Source: Chryseobacterium fluminis
GTDB taxonomy: Bacteria > Bacteroidota > Bacteroidia > Flavobacteriales > Weeksellaceae
Direction: 5' to 3'
DNA length: 64,000 nt
NCBI RefSeq assembly: GCF_026314945.1
Contig: NZ_CP111121.1
Coordinates: forward strand, 2,108,001 to 2,172,000
Positions 63,637-64,000 of this stretch are shown in pieces. The position numbers and the translations under genes were made by a program. The notes beneath the pieces are model-generated. The model was not told where the DNA came from, did not search any database, and was given only the letters and a program-made list of their open reading frames with translations. Every line of letters starts with the position of its first letter. Positions within the stretch are counted from its first letter, which is position 1.

Positions 63637-64000
63637 TTATTTCTCTATTCCAAATTTCCACCAATTTTTTGGTGCAATTGAGTTAATCTTATTTAAAAGT
63701 TGTCCTCCATTTTTTTGTAGTTCATATTGATTAATAAGATTTTGCTCCATAATTCTAGCTTGCCTTCTTGTTAATCCGGACGCTCCTTCTATCGTTTCAA
63801 ATCTAAGCAAAGACCGTTCGCCACCATTCGCTATATGCTCTGCAAAACGAGTTGCCGGGCTCCTAGAGGTTATTCCCACATATCTTACTATTCCCTCCTC
63901 TAGACCTTGATAAACACTGTATGTCCTTACACTTCGGGATATGACATTTCCTGTACCTGACGTAAGCATACCCAAGGCCGCTTCCTGAATGAGAGGATTC
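63637..64000 (-). CDS. GIY-YIG/URI nuclease toxin tip, C-terminal end of an Rhs protein (partial)
   Basis: The frame is open to the window edge (NPLIQEAALGMLTSGTGNVI is readable), so the gene begins outside. The tip has YSVYQGLEEGIVRYVGIT (the GIY...YIG-like strands), the Arg in SPATRFAEHIANGG and a metal Glu in RQARIMEQNLINQYELQ, as in UvrC-intron-endonuclease folds. This is the right-most unit and may be the expressed end of the full Rhs gene; the barrel would lie beyond 64,000. Confidence 0.7.
   Translation of the reverse strand, partial: NPLIQEAALGMLTSGTGNVISRSVRTYSVYQGLEEGIVRYVGITSRSPATRFAEHIANGGERSLLRFETIEGASGLTRRQARIMEQNLINQYELQKNGGQLLNKINSIAPKNWWKFGIEK

Noticed and set aside
41097..64000. 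CRISPR array suspected from the many repeats
   Set aside because: Repeats are coding Rhs segments and hairpins at irregular spacing of 1-8 kb, not short regular repeats with spacers; no cas genes.

Overview
The window looks like a chromosome segment of a flavobacterium, most like Chryseobacterium (Weeksellaceae, Bacteroidota). The DNA is AT-rich. Genes carry Bacteroidota-type -7 boxes (TAnnTTTG). The core genes belong to families typical of Flavobacteriia: a DUF6341/DUF6427 pair, DUF3109, trigger factor with a His-rich insert, a TonB receptor with a partner lipoprotein, ABC-F, LpxH, QueD, Upp and Der.

Bases 1-29,300 are ordinary core: envelope and lipid genes (LtaS-like transferase, phosphatidylserine synthase), nucleic-acid enzymes, trigger factor, a metal-type TonB receptor locus whose receptor is frameshifted, an ABC-F ATPase, a stand-alone Tle1-like alpha/beta hydrolase, a LuxR-type two-component pair with a membrane partner, aquaporin Z, a LuxE-like ligase, LpxH, QueD, ComF, Upp, Der and tRNA-Gln.

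Bases 29,312-37,020 are a small integrated element next to tRNA-Gln: a large serine recombinase, an excisionase-like HTH protein, a winged-helix-like protein, three unrecognised genes and a divergent XRE regulator. The recombinase is split after codon 17 by a 1,494-bp two-ORF insertion sequence flanked by a 27-bp direct repeat. Bases 37,398-39,607 hold a Hachiman-type defence pair, hamA and hamB. HamB is cut off after its helicase core by a second copy of the same insertion sequence. That second copy has no target duplication and joins Hachiman directly to Rhs debris.

Bases 41,097-64,000 are a roughly 23-kb array, all on the minus strand, of Rhs C-terminal cassettes. The 3' end of an Rhs gene enters from beyond the right edge with a GIY-YIG-like toxin tip and an Imm26-like immunity gene. 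About fourteen further units follow. Most are a fragment of the Rhs core (with a ragged 5' end), then a different toxin tip, then an immunity gene within 24 nt or overlapping, then a hairpin from one of a few repeat families. Tips include ART/Tse2-like, Ntox44-like, nuclease-like, HExxH metalloprotease, PLA2-like (split by an IS5-type element), EndoU-like (its core cut by an IS3 element), caspase-like and a tail paired with a barstar-like inhibitor. Most tips are broken by frameshifts or in-frame stops while most immunity genes are open. This fits a reservoir of displaced toxin tips whose immunity genes are kept.

All calls come from reading the sequence. Toxin-family names are pattern recognition without profile searches.
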